Below are positions 5,969 to 7,482 of a DNA stretch of 7,482 bases, piece by piece. The translations under genes and the position numbers were made by a program. Location of the stretch: NCBI GenBank assembly GCA_964598245.1, contig CAZRAX010000027.1:1-7482 (forward strand). The letters run 5' to 3'. The stretch comes from JAACPR01 sp964598245. Lineage in GTDB: Bacteria > Patescibacteriota > Minisyncoccia > Phycocordibacterales > JAACPR01. The notes under the pieces are model-generated. The model was not told the origin of the DNA. It did no database searches and worked only from the letters and a program-made list of their open reading frames with translations. Positions within the stretch are counted from its first letter, which is position 1; each line of letters starts with the position of its first letter.

Positions 5969-6001
5969 AATCCAGATTTTTAAAAAGGTCTGGATTTTTT
6001 T
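5969..6001 (+). terminator. Strong intrinsic terminator of the structured RNA
   Basis: AATCCAGA (5969-5976) pairs with TCTGGATT (5989-5996). Further pairs T5977-G5988, T5978-G5987, T5979-A5986 and T5980-A5985 leave a 4-base loop. A run of seven T (5995-6001) follows. It closes the RNA unit and separates it from the peptidase gene 25 bases downstream. Confidence 0.9.
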
Positions 6002-6013
6002 GTTAACAAATTA

Positions 6014-6019
6014 TATATT
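6014..6019 (+). promoter_or_regulatory. Possible -10 box of the M16-like gene
   Basis: TATATT lies 6 bases before the ATG at 6026, the same close geometry as at the other genes. No convincing -35 is seen; the right distance falls within the terminator stem. Because the region is extremely AT-rich, a chance match is quite possible. Confidence 0.35.
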
Positions 6020-6025
6020 TAAAAA

Positions 6026-7162
6026 ATGACTAATCAAAGAACAAAAGTAATTAATATAAATTCACAGCAAATAAAAAATAAAATTATTTTTACCATGGCT
6101 TTTAAATATGGATATTATGATGAACCAGAAAAGAAATATGGATACTCTCATTTAGTTGAACATTATCTTTGTACCTTTTTAAATAAAAAAATTATTTGCA
6201 ATGATGTTTACGGATCAATTGATGAAAATTATATTCTTATTAATATAGATTTTAATAAAAAAGATTATGATAATTTTATAAAAGAATTTCACTACAACGA
6301 TCTCAAAAAAAACCTTTTATCAGAAATAAACGATCAGATAATAAAGAAGGAATCTAAAAAATTAATTTCTGAAATTAAAAATATGTATTTGAATGTAACA
6401 AATGAAATTAAAGAGGAATTATTAAACAAAATAATTAAAAAACCAAAAAAGATTTCCAGAAGAAAAAATATTCAAATAAAAAATATTCGAGAAATAAAGA
6501 AAGAGGAATTTAAAAAAAGTATTAGAAAAATTCTGAATTCCCCAAAAATATTTTTTATTGATAAAAGTTCTAACAAAAATAATATGAAATTTAGAAACGG
6601 TAAGTTCGTTAGGACTTGTAAAGTAGAATTTATAAAAAATAAGCAGAGTAAAATAAACACAAAGAATTTCTCTTTAAAAGATTACAAAATAATTTGTTTT
6701 CCTGGATTAAGTTTTAAATCAAAAACGATAGAAAGATTTTCTACTAGGTTTATTATTTATAAAATAAAAAAACTTCTTCAAGAAAATTTGAAAAACGAAG
6801 GTATTTATGATGTTTTTTATGATAATTATGTATACGCAAACTTTGGCTTAATTTGGTTTATGGTTAATAAGGTTGATAATAAAAAAATTAATGAAATATT
6901 CAAAAAAATTCCTTCAGATTTTTTAAAAGATAAAAATTTAAAAAAAGAAATTGATACTTTTAAAAAAAATCAAAAAAGAGAAATAAAAAGGGCTTGGAGT
7001 GTCAAAGAAAATAGAAATCCCTGGATTATTGAAGATTTGTTAGAAGAAAGTAATTTTAATCATCCAGATCTTATTATTAATCAAATAAATAAAATTTCAA
7101 AAAAAGATATTAAAAAAGCTTTAAAGATTTTCAATGTGAATAAAATGTATTTGATTGGTTAA
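6026..7162 (+). CDS. Divergent compact M16-family (insulinase-like) zinc peptidase
   Basis: This 378-residue protein has the architecture of a single M16 metallopeptidase, a family that degrades or processes peptides with a zinc ion held by an inverted HXXEH motif. Here H42-L-V-E45-H46 lies in KKYGYSHLVEHYL, preceded by KIIFTMAFKYGYYDEPE, which resembles the family's strand and GS-x-x-E start. A third zinc ligand could be E116 in KLISEIKN, 70 residues after H46, slightly closer than the usual 74-76. The C-terminal half contains LKNEGIYDVFYDNYVYANFGLIWFMVNK (255-282), resembling the M16 C-domain's REKxGLxYSV strand pair. No signal peptide is seen, so it is probably cytoplasmic. Typical M16 subunits are 410-450 residues, so this is short. 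Composition is unlike its neighbours: 10 of 60 bases are G/C at 6361-6420 against 25 of 60 in the kinase gene at 4561-4620, giving a protein loaded with K, I, N and F. Foreign origin or relaxed constraint are both possible. Substrate unknown. Confidence 0.75.
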   Translation: MTNQRTKVININSQQIKNKIIFTMAFKYGYYDEPEKKYGYSHLVEHYLCTFLNKKIICNDVYGSIDENYILINIDFNKKDYDNFIKEFHYNDLKKNLLSEINDQIIKKESKKLISEIKNMYLNVTNEIKEELLNKIIKKPKKISRRKNIQIKNIREIKKEEFKKSIRKILNSPKIFFIDKSSNKNNMKFRNGKFVRTCKVEFIKNKQSKINTKNFSLKDYKIICFPGLSFKSKTIERFSTRFIIYKIKKLLQENLKNEGIYDVFYDNYVYANFGLIWFMVNKVDNKKINEIFKKIPSDFLKDKNLKKEIDTFKKNQKREIKRAWSVKENRNPWIIEDLLEESNFNHPDLIINQINKISKKDIKKALKIFNVNKMYLIG

Positions 7163-7167
7163 TTTTT

Positions 7168-7217
7168 AAAATCCCTCAATAAAATTGCATTTCTCTGTCC
7201 AAGAGTTAAAATAATAT
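7168..7217 (+). repeat. 50-base direct repeat, copy 2 (promoter-bearing)
   Basis: This copy is identical to 5709-5758 except for T at 7198. It starts 5 bases after the peptidase stop codon and ends 4 bases before the ATG of the next gene. Transcripts of the downstream gene would therefore begin at the repeat's right edge. Confidence 0.95.
7185..7212 (+). promoter_or_regulatory. Promoter of the right-edge membrane protein gene (within repeat copy 2)
   Basis: TTGCAT (7185-7190) and TAAAAT (7207-7212) are 16 bases apart, and the -10 ends 9 bases before the ATG at 7222. This would give a leaderless or nearly leaderless mRNA under the same control as the structured RNA. Confidence 0.6.
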
Positions 7218-7221
7218 TTAT

Positions 7222-7482
7222 ATGGATAATATTCAGTTTGAAGAAGAAAAAGGCCTTGGAACCAGTTTTAAGGGGCTAGAAAACAATCAAAGCCCTTGGA
7301 TGAACCGTTTGTTGATGAAAACAGGACTAGTTAAAAACAACAGCCAAGCAACGATTGTTTTATTCTTAATTATAATTATTTGTTTCTTTTTGATTTGGTG
7401 GCTAGTTTGGGGCAAGAATCGCCAACCCGATTATGTTGTCGGACCCGATGGGACTAGATATAGCGCAGAGGAATATGTTGAA
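7222..7482 (+). CDS. Single-span membrane protein, unrecognised (partial, C-terminus beyond window)
   Basis: Eighty-seven codons are visible from the ATG at 7222 to the window edge with no stop. Residues 1-40 are hydrophilic (MDNIQFEEEKGLGTSFKGLE and onward). One strong membrane helix spans about residues 43-63 (ATIVLFLIIIICFFLIWWLVW), then GKNRQPD and DYVVGPDGTRYSAEEYVE. With acidic residues before and K-N-R after the helix, the topology is not obvious from the positive-inside rule, though the basic flank after the helix favours a cytoplasmic C-terminal side. There is no cleavable signal. Base composition is normal for the window, unlike the gene before it, and the start follows a promoter in repeat copy 2. 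I do not recognise the family and assign no function. Confidence 0.8.
   Translation, partial: MDNIQFEEEKGLGTSFKGLENNQSPWMNRLLMKTGLVKNNSQATIVLFLIIIICFFLIWWLVWGKNRQPDYVVGPDGTRYSAEEYVE

Larger units (their letters stand above)
5760..6001 (+). ncRNA. Candidate structured non-coding RNA, unrecognised class
   Basis: This roughly 240-base unit has its own promoter and intrinsic terminator and contains a GC-rich island (65 of 120 bases G/C over 5831-5950) in an AT-rich setting. Helices readable by eye: P1 5818-5827 with 5945-5954 (10 bp, two G-U); P2 5842-5848 with 5907-5914 (7 bp, bulged A5911); P3 GGTTCC 5851-5856 with GGAACC 5888-5893; P4 CCGAG 5860-5864 with CTCGG 5874-5878; P5 5919-5922 with 5941-5944; P6 TTGCC 5927-5931 with GGCAA 5935-5939, AAA loop. 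P1 encloses a three-way junction with the P2-P3-P4 arm and the P5-P6 arm, P1 and P5 abutting. A 5' hairpin (5777-5783 with 5801-5807) overlaps a 14-base match to the 16S anti-Shine-Dalgarno. I see no signature of RNase P, tmRNA, SRP, 6S or common riboswitches. A frame from GTG 5776 or ATA 5785 to TAG 5947 is an alternative coding reading, judged less likely. Confidence 0.7.

Noticed and set aside
5709..7162. RNA, terminator and protein order like a type III toxin-antitoxin or a retron
   Set aside because: The RNA has no tandem repeats and the protein looks like an M16 peptidase rather than a ToxN-like nuclease or a reverse transcriptase. The similarity is only in gene order.
5709..7217. Insertion sequence or integron-like element bounded by the 50-base repeat
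   Set aside because: No transposase, integrase or terminal inverted repeats are seen, and the repeat is a promoter abutting genes. A 50-base repeat is too long for a typical target-site duplication.
5709..7217. CRISPR array from two near-identical repeats
   Set aside because: There are only two copies, 1459 bases apart, with genes between them and no spacer-like units.

Overview
The window looks like chromosomal DNA from a small-genome, AT-rich bacterium, most plausibly a Candidate Phyla Radiation (Patescibacteria/Parcubacteria-like) lineage. The reasons are the short intergenic gaps, an EnvC/CwlO-like coiled coil fused to a lytic transglycosylase, a type B L31 gene beside prfA, and -10 boxes placed almost on top of start codons. 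The assignment is an inference. The standard code reads cleanly through every gene, so UGA recoding to glycine is not suggested.

Left part (1-4435, minus strand). Reading leftward: a eukaryote-type class I fructose-bisphosphate aldolase, ribosomal protein bL25 (rplY/ctc), a secreted coiled-coil lytic transglycosylase, ribosomal protein bL31 type B (rpmE), and release factor 1 (prfA, cut by the window edge). Most have their own promoter; rpmE and prfA look co-transcribed. A clear intrinsic terminator separates rplY from the transglycosylase gene.

Middle (4436-5687). A short divergent promoter region separates the aldolase from a plus-strand PfkB-family sugar kinase, followed by a 49-residue single-span membrane protein too short for most gene callers. 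Aldolase and kinase together suggest a sugar-phosphate metabolism locus, but the kinase substrate cannot be fixed from sequence.

Right part (5688-7482). This is the accessory-looking and most interesting region. A 50-base direct repeat (49/50 identical, 1459 bp apart) carries a promoter. Copy 1 drives a GC-rich (54% over 5831-5950), highly foldable, terminator-ended transcript of about 240 nt that appears to be an unrecognised structured RNA. It starts with a 14-base sequence complementary to the canonical 3' end of 16S rRNA. Copy 2 drives a partial single-span membrane protein gene at the right edge. Between them lies a very AT-rich gene for a divergent, compact M16 (insulinase-type) zinc peptidase with an intact HXXEH motif.

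Across the window the predicted promoters would give leaderless or near-leaderless mRNAs, with about 3-10 bases between the -10 box and the start codon, and no protein gene shows a convincing Shine-Dalgarno. The only strong Shine-Dalgarno-like sequence sits in the structured RNA. That contrast, together with the repeat-flanked RNA plus peptidase block, is the main candidate for something undescribed.
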